A stretch of 20,436 nt of DNA from a virus: positions 1 through 20,436 of IMG/VR virus record IMGVR_UViG_3300015360_000238. One strand, given 5' to 3'. Positions within the stretch are counted from its first letter, which is position 1, and each line of letters opens with the position of its first letter. The notes under the pieces were generated by a model that worked only from the letters and a program-made list of their open reading frames with translations, searched no databases and was not told the origin of the DNA. A program made the position numbers and the translations under genes. This document shows positions 5,980 through 12,477 of this stretch, piece after piece.

Positions 5980-6980
5980 AAAAGCAACCAGAATACAGCG
6001 GTGCGGGATGGGCGCTACACAATAGCGATTGCATTGAGGGCATGGCGGCGATGCCACCCGATAGTGTGGATTGCGCCATATTTTCACCTCCTTTCGGTGA
6101 CTTATTCGTTTACAGCGACAGCGAGCGCGATCTTGGCAACGCTGGAACGGGAGAGAAATTCATCAACCAATATTCGTTCTTCGCGAACGAACTGACCCTC
6201 GTCATGAAGCCCGGTCGGATGACGTGCGTTCACTGCACAGATTTGCCGATGCGCAAGGGCAGGGATGGGGCGATTGGGCTGCAAGACTTCTCGGGCGATC
6301 TGATCAAGGCGCACACTGCGGCAGGTATGATCTACCATGGTCGCACGACAATCTGGAAAGATCCGGTTGTCGAGATGCAGCGGACAAAAGCGCTGGGCTT
6401 GCTTTACAAGCAGATCCGGAAAGACAGCACAATGAACCGCGTTGGCATGCCCGACTACATGCTTTTTTTCCGCAAGGATGGGGAAAACCCTGACCGGATC
6501 GAGCATTGCGCGCCGGGGGATAAATCTGCAGGACTACCCATCGCCCGCAAATGGCTGGAGCATATGCGCAAGCATGGGCTTTGCGCCGCCGTGCCGGATG
6601 ATGCGGTTTTGGCCGAGTTGATCAAGCATGTGGAGTTTGACGTTTACGAATGGCAGAAGCTGGCAAGCCCGGTATGGATGAATATCAAGCAAGGCAACGT
6701 CCTGAACGGCTACCGCAAGGCGCGCGCTGACGGCGACGAGCGGCATGTCTGCCCGCTGCAACTGGACACTATCGAGAATTGCCTGCGGCTCTACAGCAAG
6801 CCTGGCGATGTAGTTATGGACCCGTTCAACGGCGTTGGCAGCACGGGCTATCAGGCGATCAAGATGATGCGCAGGTATCTTGGATTTGAGCTGAAGCCGG
6901 AATATGCAGAGCAGGCCAATGCCAACCTGATCGACGCGGAGCGGTCATGCAATGATCTGTTCGAAATGGCAGCCGAATGA
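5976..6980 (+). CDS. Site-specific DNA methyltransferase (N4-C/N6-A type)
   Basis: This 334-residue amino-methyltransferase has catalytic motif IV SPPF (37-40) ahead of the AdoMet-binding motif I DPFNGVGSTG (282-291), the order of the beta class. SPPF rather than DPPY leans towards N4-cytosine, but N6-adenine is possible. The long insert between motifs probably holds target recognition. The C-terminus has the usual GFELKPEYAEQA helix. I start at ATG 5976 (MKKQPEYSG) because it overlaps the helicase stop; a longer start upstream lies inside the helicase gene. With the cytosine enzyme it gives the phage two kinds of DNA methylation, probably anti-restriction. Confidence 0.88.
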   Translation: MKKQPEYSGAGWALHNSDCIEGMAAMPPDSVDCAIFSPPFGDLFVYSDSERDLGNAGTGEKFINQYSFFANELTLVMKPGRMTCVHCTDLPMRKGRDGAIGLQDFSGDLIKAHTAAGMIYHGRTTIWKDPVVEMQRTKALGLLYKQIRKDSTMNRVGMPDYMLFFRKDGENPDRIEHCAPGDKSAGLPIARKWLEHMRKHGLCAAVPDDAVLAELIKHVEFDVYEWQKLASPVWMNIKQGNVLNGYRKARADGDERHVCPLQLDTIENCLRLYSKPGDVVMDPFNGVGSTGYQAIKMMRRYLGFELKPEYAEQANANLIDAERSCNDLFEMAAE

Positions 6981-7477
6981 CCCATCCTTTCCGCGCATGG
7001 CGTGCCAGCTTCACCAGACGCTGGCACAGTAACCCTGACCTGTGCGACACAGTGGACCCGGACAGCGGGCACCAATGCCGCGTGGCGCTGCTTGTGCTGA
7101 CCCTGTGGCCAAGCGCCGGCAGAGAGCTGATCGTTGCCGCCATCACGCACGATCAAGGCGAGGCGGGGCCGGGGGATATGTCTCTCGGCACCAAGACCGC
7201 TAACCCGGAATTGCGGGCGATGGTGGCAGAATTGGAGGCGGCCGAAATCGAAGCGCAGGGGCTTCCCGACCTTGCCTTGACCGAGGAGGAACGGGCGATG
7301 CTGAAGCTGTGCGACCGGCTGGATTCCTATCTCTGGATGCTGCACCACATGCCGCATCTGGCGCGGCGCACCGATTGGCGAAAGCAGGCATCGGACACTT
7401 ACGCCATGGCCATCAAGTTGAGCGTTGGTCCGGAAGTTTCGCGGCTGATCAAGGAAGCCGATGGGGCGGCGGGATGA
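6977..7477 (+). CDS. HD-domain phosphohydrolase (YfbR-like)
   Basis: The 166-residue protein has the HD metal site: His32 (GHQCRVA), the His58-Asp59 doublet in AAITHDQGE, and Asp113 in KLCDRLDSYLW. This is the pattern of small HD hydrolases such as YfbR-type 5'-deoxynucleotidases. Phages often encode these to reshape nucleotide pools. Substrate is not shown by sequence. The start overlaps the methyltransferase stop (ATGA). It is the last gene of the left plus operon and its 3' end overlaps a convergent minus gene by 29 bases. A nucleotide-metabolism role fits the neighbouring DNA genes but is inference. Confidence 0.78.
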   Translation: MTHPFRAWRASFTRRWHSNPDLCDTVDPDSGHQCRVALLVLTLWPSAGRELIVAAITHDQGEAGPGDMSLGTKTANPELRAMVAELEAAEIEAQGLPDLALTEEERAMLKLCDRLDSYLWMLHHMPHLARRTDWRKQASDTYAMAIKLSVGPEVSRLIKEADGAAG

Positions 7478-7640
7478 AAACAGGCCGGATCGTCTCCACC
7501 AATACCTGACCATTATGCCGGAACAGGCGAACCTGATCCGGCGTCAACCCTTTTTCTTTCAGCCATGCCCGCGCATCTGCCGCTCCGTCGCGGCAATCGT
7601 CTGTTGCAAAAACAGTAACGCTAGTCTTGATATCACCCAT
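7449..7640 (-). CDS. 63-residue hypothetical protein
   Basis: I start at ATG 7640 (MGDIKTSVTVFATDDCRDGA); another ATG lies four codons upstream. The protein looks folded: a beta strand, an Ala-rich helix (ADARAWLKEKG), then TPDQVRLFRHNGQVLVE and a Pro-rich tail. Its 3' end overlaps the convergent HD gene. Its start faces the ribbon-helix-helix gene on the opposite strand. It could be transcribed by read-through from the large minus operon, whose last gene ends 128 bases upstream. Codon use is ordinary. Family not recognised. Confidence 0.6.
   Translation of the reverse strand: MGDIKTSVTVFATDDCRDGAADARAWLKEKGLTPDQVRLFRHNGQVLVETIRPVFIPPPHRLP
7517..7555 (+). terminator. Possible terminator of the left plus operon
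   Basis: GCCGGA (7517-7522) pairs with TCCGGC (7537-7542), and inside it CAGG pairs with CCTG around a CGAA tetraloop, with one A-A mismatch between. TTTTT follows at 7551-7555, but only after an 8-base gap, which weakens the call. It lies 40 bases after the HD gene stop and inside the coding region of the opposite-strand gene. Confidence 0.35.
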
Positions 7641-7655
7641 GTGTTGTTCCATAGT
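7627..7655 (+). promoter_or_regulatory. Candidate promoter of the ribbon-helix-helix gene
   Basis: TTGATA (7627-7632) and CATAGT (7650-7655) are separated by 17 bases and lie 29 bases upstream of ATG 7684. The promoter overlaps the start of the opposite-strand gene. A repeated GTGTTG (7641-7646 and 7654-7659, 13 bases apart) covers the spacer and -10, and could be an autoregulatory site. Confidence 0.4.
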
Positions 7656-7683
7656 GTTGCGCAAGACCTGAAAGGATTGCGCC

Positions 7684-7818
7684 ATGAAAGCCAAAGTTAT
7701 CCACTGCCGCGTGACCGAAGATCAGCACGCGGCCATTTCCGAAGCCGCGCGCAATGCGGGAAAGTCCCTCACGGAATATGTGATCCGCGCCGCACTTGCA
7801 GAACAGAAAGCAGCTTGA
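7684..7818 (+). CDS. 44-residue ribbon-helix-helix regulator
   Basis: The sequence fits the Arc/MetJ fold: a short strand (AKVIHCRV, 3-10), helix A (TEDQHAAISEAARNAG), then a G-K-S-L turn and helix B (TEYVIRAALAEQ). Proteins of this size bind DNA as dimers through the strand pair. Similar sequences occur as phage repressors, plasmid copy control proteins and antitoxins; no toxin is adjacent. ATG 7684 has AAGGA 7 bases upstream. It stands alone on the plus strand, lying antisense in the gap between two minus-strand genes and overlapping the VRR-NUC 3' end by 50 bases. Confidence 0.72.
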   Translation: MKAKVIHCRVTEDQHAAISEAARNAGKSLTEYVIRAALAEQKAA

Positions 7819-8134
7819 CGCTGGCATCACGCGCGCCGTTTGCCCAGATGACCGTATGACCAATGCCATCAAGGTAATCGCGCATTCTCATCTGGTCATC
7901 CGAAAACTTTCCACCCTTGATCCGCTTCATTTCAATCCACACATTCCAAATCGGAATGTGCAGATCAGGCATGCCCGGCTTGACGCCTTCGGCCTTTAGC
8001 CGCTTTGCCTCGCTCATGGCGCGATGCCCGCCGTTAGGAATGTGATAAATCAACACCCCAGGAAACTGCGGCTCAAACCATTGCAGGAAACCCCGCTGCT
8101 CTTCAGCCTCAGAAGGGAATGAAGTCTTCGGCAT
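7769..8134 (-). CDS. VRR-NUC domain nuclease
   Basis: The 121-residue protein carries the small phage VRR-NUC nuclease pattern: SEAEEQRGFLQWF (8-20), YHIPNGGHR (30-38), KAEGVKPGMPDLHI with the metal-binding Asp57, and WIEMK (Glu68, Lys70), i.e. a PD-(D/E)XK active site. Standalone VRR-NUC proteins from phages cut branched DNA in vitro. Resolving replication or recombination intermediates before packaging is the likely role. I start at ATG 8134, overlapping the upstream helicase gene by 26 bases; the longer open frame is shadow of that gene. It is the last gene of the core minus operon. Confidence 0.87.
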   Translation of the reverse strand: MPKTSFPSEAEEQRGFLQWFEPQFPGVLIYHIPNGGHRAMSEAKRLKAEGVKPGMPDLHIPIWNVWIEMKRIKGGKFSDDQMRMRDYLDGIGHTVIWANGARDASVKLLSVLQVRRGSHIP

Positions 8135-9782
8135 TCTCTGTATCCTCATCCCAGCCCATCGCATCGCCCCGCGGCTTCGGCTTCCGGCCTTCCGAATAAT
8201 CAAGCTGCACAATCTCATCAAACCGTGGATCGGCAGCGCGCGGGTGTATCTTGATCTTCCCCGGCCATGTCCACGCCACAGGCGCTTCCGCAAGAGCATC
8301 CTCAGTCGTGGTCGCGGTCGATCCTAGCGCCCCCATGCGGGCCCTGTAGCGGCTGGCGGCATAGCCTCCATGATCTGGGCACAGCCATTCGCTTACCGTC
8401 TTCAACCCACAATGATAGCTAACCTTGATGCTGTCAGGTTTGCCGTCCTTCTTGTGCCGGGCATAGGACACGCTTTCCACGTCAACCCATTCGGCCACAA
8501 CCTGGCTGGAAAGAACGGCGCCGCCATAAGCATTCTTGCCATGGTTCAATTCCGGATCTGGGAATTTGTGCGCGCACTCGGGGCAATAGCGCGCTCCGGC
8601 AGAAACCATCGTCTGACATGACGGGCATTCTTTGACTGGTGCAACCCCGTCGCCCTTGCTCGCGCTCTTGTCCTTGACCTTTACCGCGTCAATGAACCCA
8701 TGCCGCTCTACGTTGCCGCCAAAGTCCAGCAATAGGCAATCCGTCTTGCCGGGGTAAAGCCGCGTGCCCCGGCCTGCGATCTGAACATACAGGCCGGGGC
8801 TTGCCGTCGCCCGAACCATCGCCACAAGGTCCGTGGCGGGATGGTTGAAGCCCGCGGTCAGAACCCCGATATTGATCAGGCATCGCAAGCGTAACGCCTT
8901 GAAGTCGGAAATCCTGTCGCGCCGGTCTGTTTTGCTGTCGGCCCCGGTGACAACCTCGGCATCAATCCCGATTGCCGCCATCTCGGTCTTGATCATCTCG
9001 GCATGGTTGACGCCGCTGGCGAACACCAGCCATGACTTGCGGTCATGACCGAACTTTGCAATTTCAGCAACCGTGGCATTGACCAGTTCCGGATCACTCG
9101 CCGCCGTGGCAAGTTCGCTTTCGATGAATTCCCCGCCCCGCATTCCAACGTTGGTCAAGTCAATCTTTGCATTTGCCCCCTTGCTGATCAGCGGCGCAAG
9201 AAAGCCCTGGTCCATCAACTGGCCAACCGGGATATCGTAAGCAATGCCGTCAAAGATGGCGTCCTTGCCCTTGTGCAAATAACCGCTGTCCAGCCGGTAA
9301 GGCGTGGCTGTCAGCCCTACTACCTTCACGTCCGGGTTGCACAGGCGCAGATCGTCCAGGAACTTGCCGTAGCGCGTTGTCGTATTCTTGGGCACCAAGT
9401 GCGCCTCGTCGATCAGCACAAGGTCAGGCGGCGGCACCATGTCATAGGCGCGCCCCCATATGGACTGGATGCCCGCAAACGTGACCTGGCGATCCATCCG
9501 CTTTTGACCGATGCTGGCGGAATAGAATCCCAGATCCACAAAAGGCATCAACCCCGTCAATTCCCGCGCGTTCTGTTCAATCAACTCCGCTACGTGCGTC
9601 AGCATAAGAATGCGCGTGCCGGGGTAGGATAAAGCATCCTCGATTAGCTTGCCGATGATCAGGCTTTTTCCGCTGCCCGTGGGGGCAACGATCAACGGGT
9701 TATGCCCCCGGCCATCCGACCAGTAGCTGTAAAGACCATCAATCGCGTCTTGCTGGTATTGCCGAAGTTCAAGCTTGCTCAT
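8109..9782 (-). CDS. DEAD/DEAH SF2 helicase with zinc ribbon
   Basis: The product has 557 residues: a Q-motif-like LRQYQQ, Walker A APTGSGKS (33-40), DEAH (125-128), TATP (158-161), and motif VI QIAGRGTR. After the helicase core comes a zinc ribbon (C-P-S-C ... C-P-E-C) and a C-terminal region of unknown fold. The set resembles RadD/UvsW-like helicases that process recombination forks in phages. ATG 9782 shares one base with the stop of the upstream nuclease gene (TGATG), so the two are coupled. Its 3' end overlaps the VRR-NUC gene. A joint role with those two nucleases is inferred from this packing. Confidence 0.88.
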   Translation of the reverse strand: MSKLELRQYQQDAIDGLYSYWSDGRGHNPLIVAPTGSGKSLIIGKLIEDALSYPGTRILMLTHVAELIEQNARELTGLMPFVDLGFYSASIGQKRMDRQVTFAGIQSIWGRAYDMVPPPDLVLIDEAHLVPKNTTTRYGKFLDDLRLCNPDVKVVGLTATPYRLDSGYLHKGKDAIFDGIAYDIPVGQLMDQGFLAPLISKGANAKIDLTNVGMRGGEFIESELATAASDPELVNATVAEIAKFGHDRKSWLVFASGVNHAEMIKTEMAAIGIDAEVVTGADSKTDRRDRISDFKALRLRCLINIGVLTAGFNHPATDLVAMVRATASPGLYVQIAGRGTRLYPGKTDCLLLDFGGNVERHGFIDAVKVKDKSASKGDGVAPVKECPSCQTMVSAGARYCPECAHKFPDPELNHGKNAYGGAVLSSQVVAEWVDVESVSYARHKKDGKPDSIKVSYHCGLKTVSEWLCPDHGGYAASRYRARMGALGSTATTTEDALAEAPVAWTWPGKIKIHPRAADPRFDEIVQLDYSEGRKPKPRGDAMGWDEDTENAEDFIPF

Positions 9783-10726
9783 CAGAGCGGCACCCATGTT
9801 GCGGCGATATCATCGCTGTTGACTTGGTTCACGATCAACTCGCCATCACTAGTCACATACTCAATCCAGTCCGTCCCGGCGTCATGGACATCCCAAGGCA
9901 TCGCATACGGGTTGAACAGATGATCCACGCACGACTTGCCGAATGCCTTGCCCGCCGCGCACGCCCATGCCCCATCGCCACCGTGCTCCGGCGTGGCATG
10001 GGCGCACGTCCTGCAATTCACCAGAGGCAGCTTGCCTTCATGGCAGACATGCCTGAAATCGCAAAACTTGCACAGGTAGAATGACGGGTCATTGTTCAGT
10101 TTCTGCGGGGGCTTGTCTGAAAAAATGATGCTTTCTGCTTTGGCTAAAAGGCCAAGCCCAGCGGCCAAATCGCGCTTGACCCGCTCAAAGTATATCTCAT
10201 CCGTATTTTTGTTGACCGCAAAGAAAGCACAACGATCAATGTCGGAAAGATGCATTCCGATCTGGCATTGTGCCCAATAAACCGGCTTGGATTTTTCCAG
10301 TCCATCTTTCTCAATCGCCCTGAAGTTCTTTTCGCTCATTGTCTTGAATTCAAGAGTATGCGGCTGCCCGCTTTCCTTGAAACCTTGACCAACCCCATCA
10401 AGCGACAGAGCAAAGTGACAGTCGCAGGCGGTAAAGCGGATTTGCTTTCCGGTATCAGGATCACGATCCCAAACCGTCACGCCAATGGCGCGCAAGTTTT
10501 CAACAATGCGCCCCTCCTCTCTATCGCCTGCTTCAAACAAGCGCAGCATCCGGCCATCAAAAACCGGTGCATCCATATGCCGGAATTGATACCAGAGCGC
10601 CCTTGCGCATTCGTTCCCGATTTGGCTCCCGCCAAGGTGTGGCCTGTGCTCGTTCTTTCGCTTTGCTTTGTAATGCTCAAATATTGCTTGCACAGTTGCA
10701 GGTGTCATATGCGGCTCAAGGTTCAT
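9782..10726 (-). CDS. Cas4-like Fe-S PD-(D/E)XK exonuclease
   Basis: Of 314 residues, the nuclease core shows GGSQIGNECARALWYQF (32-48), Asp110 (SLDGVG), and LEFKT with Glu126 and Lys128, followed by an alpha-helix Q region (YWAQCQIGMH). Cys40 together with CKFCDFRHVC (219-228, CX2CX5C) reproduces the one-plus-three cysteine layout of the Cas4/AddB iron-sulfur cluster. A second Cys group (238, 241, 256, 266) follows. Phage proteins of this class are probable 5'-3' exonucleases making single strands for recombination. I chose ATG 10726 because GGAGACGGGA precedes it; ATG 10738 is an alternative. It sits between the DUF669 gene and the helicase. Confidence 0.82.
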   Translation of the reverse strand: MNLEPHMTPATVQAIFEHYKAKRKNEHRPHLGGSQIGNECARALWYQFRHMDAPVFDGRMLRLFEAGDREEGRIVENLRAIGVTVWDRDPDTGKQIRFTACDCHFALSLDGVGQGFKESGQPHTLEFKTMSEKNFRAIEKDGLEKSKPVYWAQCQIGMHLSDIDRCAFFAVNKNTDEIYFERVKRDLAAGLGLLAKAESIIFSDKPPQKLNNDPSFYLCKFCDFRHVCHEGKLPLVNCRTCAHATPEHGGDGAWACAAGKAFGKSCVDHLFNPYAMPWDVHDAGTDWIEYVTSDGELIVNQVNSDDIAATWVPL

Positions 10727-10748
10727 TCCCGTCTCCATCCATCCAGCA

Positions 10749-10770
10749 CTAAGCCCCCGAAAGGGCTTAG
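10749..10770. terminator. Perfect 8-bp hairpin between DUF669 and nuclease genes
   Basis: CTAAGCCC (10749-10756) and GGGCTTAG (10763-10770) form a perfect stem with a 6-base CCGAAA loop (TTTCGG on the minus strand). No T-run follows on either strand, so it is not a standard intrinsic terminator. It may stabilise or process the mRNA between the upstream genes and the nuclease. Confidence 0.4.
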
Positions 10771-10783
10771 GTCTTGATTGATG

Positions 10784-11245
10784 CTACTTGCGCTTCCATG
10801 GCGGAGTTGACGCGCCCCCAGATGCATCGGCCTTGGGCTTGGCCTTGCCAACCGGCGCATATTCCGACACCTCGTTGCCAGCGTCATAGCCATCGCGCGC
10901 AGGCGTGACCTTGATCTTGATCATCAACGGCTTGTCGTGCAGATCCTGGCTCGTGCGCGGCGTCGGAACACCCACAGCCCGACAAATCCCGGACAGGGAC
11001 CGCTGGGCAATCTCAACCGCTTGCGCGTTCGGGTTCTTCAAATTCAGGCGTTCAAACGCCTTGCGTCCGGCCAACTCGCCATCAATGATTTCCAGCGTCA
11101 TTTGCAGATAGCTGCCAGTCTGAGCCTTGGTCGGCCTTTCAAGGCTTTCAGTGATAACCGCCTTATACCATCCGGCGGGGATGGGGTCGCGCGGCTCATT
11201 CGGCTCGATTTCGTCGGCGTTAAAGCCTTGCAGGTCCATTGTCAT
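10784..11245 (-). CDS. DUF669 family protein (putative phage ssDNA-binding)
   Basis: The 153-residue sequence matches the DUF669 pattern: FNADEIEPNE, then IPAGWYKAVITES, ... GSYLQMTLEIIDGELAGRKAFERLNL, then NPNAQAVEIAQRSLSGICRAVGV. The C-terminus is a Lys/Ala/Gly/Pro-rich tail ending PPWKRK. DUF669 proteins lie beside phage recombinases, and a single-strand-binding role has been suggested for them. That fits the RecA-like ATPase gene upstream and the exonuclease downstream. ATG 11245 has AAGGA at 8 bases; the ATG two codons later is an alternative. Confidence 0.82.
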   Translation of the reverse strand: MTMDLQGFNADEIEPNEPRDPIPAGWYKAVITESLERPTKAQTGSYLQMTLEIIDGELAGRKAFERLNLKNPNAQAVEIAQRSLSGICRAVGVPTPRTSQDLHDKPLMIKIKVTPARDGYDAGNEVSEYAPVGKAKPKADASGGASTPPWKRK

Positions 11246-11257
11246 TTTTGCGTTCCT

Positions 11258-12034
11258 TTACTTTGTGACATATTTTGCGAAAGGGAATTCCCCGGACAGA
11301 TCGAACGGGATTGATTCCGTGATGTTAAAGCGGTTCTTGCTGACATTGCTTGCGACCGGAAAGCAGATGATTTCCCGCTCACCGTCGCTGATCGCGCGTT
11401 TCCTTCCTCCCTCTGTGCCCCGCAGGCTGGTTTTCAAGCGAATGAACGCCACCATGTCCGCATTGTTTGCGTAATGATGCACGCAGTCATATTGCCTGTT
11501 TTTGTGAAGCTGGATCGTGTAGCGGCTGTATTTATCAGCATCCGGCAGATCAAGCTCCTCGGTCGTGGCGTGGGCAATAAACACCACGTTCATACCGCAA
11601 TCGGTGGCGAGGTAATCGCAAGCTTCCCGCAATTCCTGATGCCGACGGTCCAGCATCCCGAACGCTTTGCCGTAGCCGCCATGTGCGGCAGCCATGTTTT
11701 TCGCCTTCGGATTGGTTTCGCTGTCCAGAATTTCGGAAATGGCCAGCTTTTCAAACTGCGTCACGCTGTCAATTACAACCGTCTTTCGGTCATGCTCTTG
11801 CGATGCAAGAGCGTCGATTGCGTCAAACACGTCCTGCACCGATTTGGCAACCGGAAACAACATCGCATCTGGGTGGCCTTCAAGGCTGGCCGTGCCATCC
11901 TCGGCCCGGATGAACACTGGCGCCGGGAACATGGCCGCAAGAGTAGTCTTGCCCAAGCCGGGTTCGCTGAACAGTGTGGCTATGATGGGCCGCCCGCTGG
12001 TCGGGCGAGACAGGGATTTGAGATCAATCGCCAT
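11258..12034 (-). CDS. RecA-like phage ATPase (AAA_24/Sak4-type)
   Basis: The 258-residue protein has Walker A SEPGLGKTT (23-31) and Walker B KTVVIDS (84-90) in a compact RecA-like core. An FIAH strand follows, and there is a basic region (RGTEGGRKRAISDG). Layout and length agree with the phage nucleotide-binding AAA_24 group, which includes Sak4-type annealing/recombination proteins. These work with an SSB partner, and the DUF669 gene 12 bases downstream may supply it. ATG 12034 is preceded by GAGGAGG; the longer open frame is out-of-frame sequence of the upstream gene. The precise role (strand annealing or loading) cannot be read from sequence. Confidence 0.8.
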   Translation of the reverse strand: MAIDLKSLSRPTSGRPIIATLFSEPGLGKTTLAAMFPAPVFIRAEDGTASLEGHPDAMLFPVAKSVQDVFDAIDALASQEHDRKTVVIDSVTQFEKLAISEILDSETNPKAKNMAAAHGGYGKAFGMLDRRHQELREACDYLATDCGMNVVFIAHATTEELDLPDADKYSRYTIQLHKNRQYDCVHHYANNADMVAFIRLKTSLRGTEGGRKRAISDGEREIICFPVASNVSKNRFNITESIPFDLSGEFPFAKYVTK

Positions 12035-12035
12035 A

Positions 12036-12413
12036 TCACACCTCCTCCACTCGAAAACCGATCTTTCCGGGCTTCGTCTCGAACGCCGAAGCAATCTTCT
12101 TCCAGATCGCAGGCTCATTCGTGGCAAGGTATTTGCAACCCGTGCCGTCAGCCTCGATCTTGATCTTGACCGGTTGCATGTCTGCGGGGCAATGCTTGGA
12201 TACCTTGGCCCATGCAGCCGGGTCAATCTTGCGCGTCACGGGCTGCGTGACCGTCACCTTGAAACCGTCCAACTTGTGGGTTTTCGATCCTTCGTCAGGA
12301 ACATCCATCGCGCTTGCAAGTTGTTCCTCGATCTTGATCCTCATGGCGTTCGCCGCCGTCTCCGCCCGCTTGGCATCAAGCCAATCCCGGCACAGTGCTT
12401 CCGTGTTTGTCAT
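12036..12413 (-). CDS. 125-residue phage hypothetical protein
   Basis: An N-terminal helix (MTNTEALCRDWLDAKRAETA) leads into a beta-rich part (HKLDGFKVTVTQPVTRKIDPAAW) and a conserved-looking end (NEPAIWKKIASAFETKPGKI). From memory this resembles small proteins encoded next to AAA_24 ATPases in many phages, function unknown. ATG 12413 has GGAGAG 5 bases upstream; the frame is open further upstream without a site. Its stop lies one base before the ATPase start, and the ATPase's ribosome-binding site is inside its last codons, so the pair should be co-translated. Confidence 0.72.
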   Translation of the reverse strand: MTNTEALCRDWLDAKRAETAANAMRIKIEEQLASAMDVPDEGSKTHKLDGFKVTVTQPVTRKIDPAAWAKVSKHCPADMQPVKIKIEADGTGCKYLATNEPAIWKKIASAFETKPGKIGFRVEEV

Positions 12414-12440
12414 GTGTCTCTCCAATATCCATCCAACACC

Positions 12441-12475
12441 CAAACCCTAGCACTGCACCACAACGGATGCAACAC
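12441..12475 (-). promoter_or_regulatory. Weak candidate promoter upstream of the small hypothetical gene
   Basis: In the 64-base gap after the primase gene, the minus strand has TTGCAT, 17 bases, then TAGGGT. The -10 matches consensus at only three positions. It could add transcription to the ATPase/DUF669/nuclease genes. Coordinates are approximate. Confidence 0.2.
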
Positions 12476-12477
12476 GT

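Noticed and set aside
5200-6087. Long minus-strand open frame (295 codons) opposite the SNF2 helicase and methyltransferase
   Set aside because: It is antisense to two genes with full motif sets, has no ribosome-binding site or domain, and is low-complexity in Arg/Pro/Cys; a shadow frame.
3221-6980. A DISARM- or BREX-like defence island (methyltransferases plus helicase)
   Set aside because: The hallmark partners (DUF1998 protein, phospholipase D protein, PglZ, BrxC-type ATPase) are absent, and the genes sit inside an early phage operon between a clamp and an HD hydrolase.
7474-7509. 11-codon plus frame overlapping the HD gene stop
   Set aside because: It is too short, lies antisense to the 63-residue gene, and the ATGA overlap can arise by chance.
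7684-7818. Toxin-antitoxin pair formed by the ribbon-helix-helix protein and the 63-residue protein
   Set aside because: The two genes are divergent rather than in one operon and the 63-residue protein has no toxin-family motif that I recognise.
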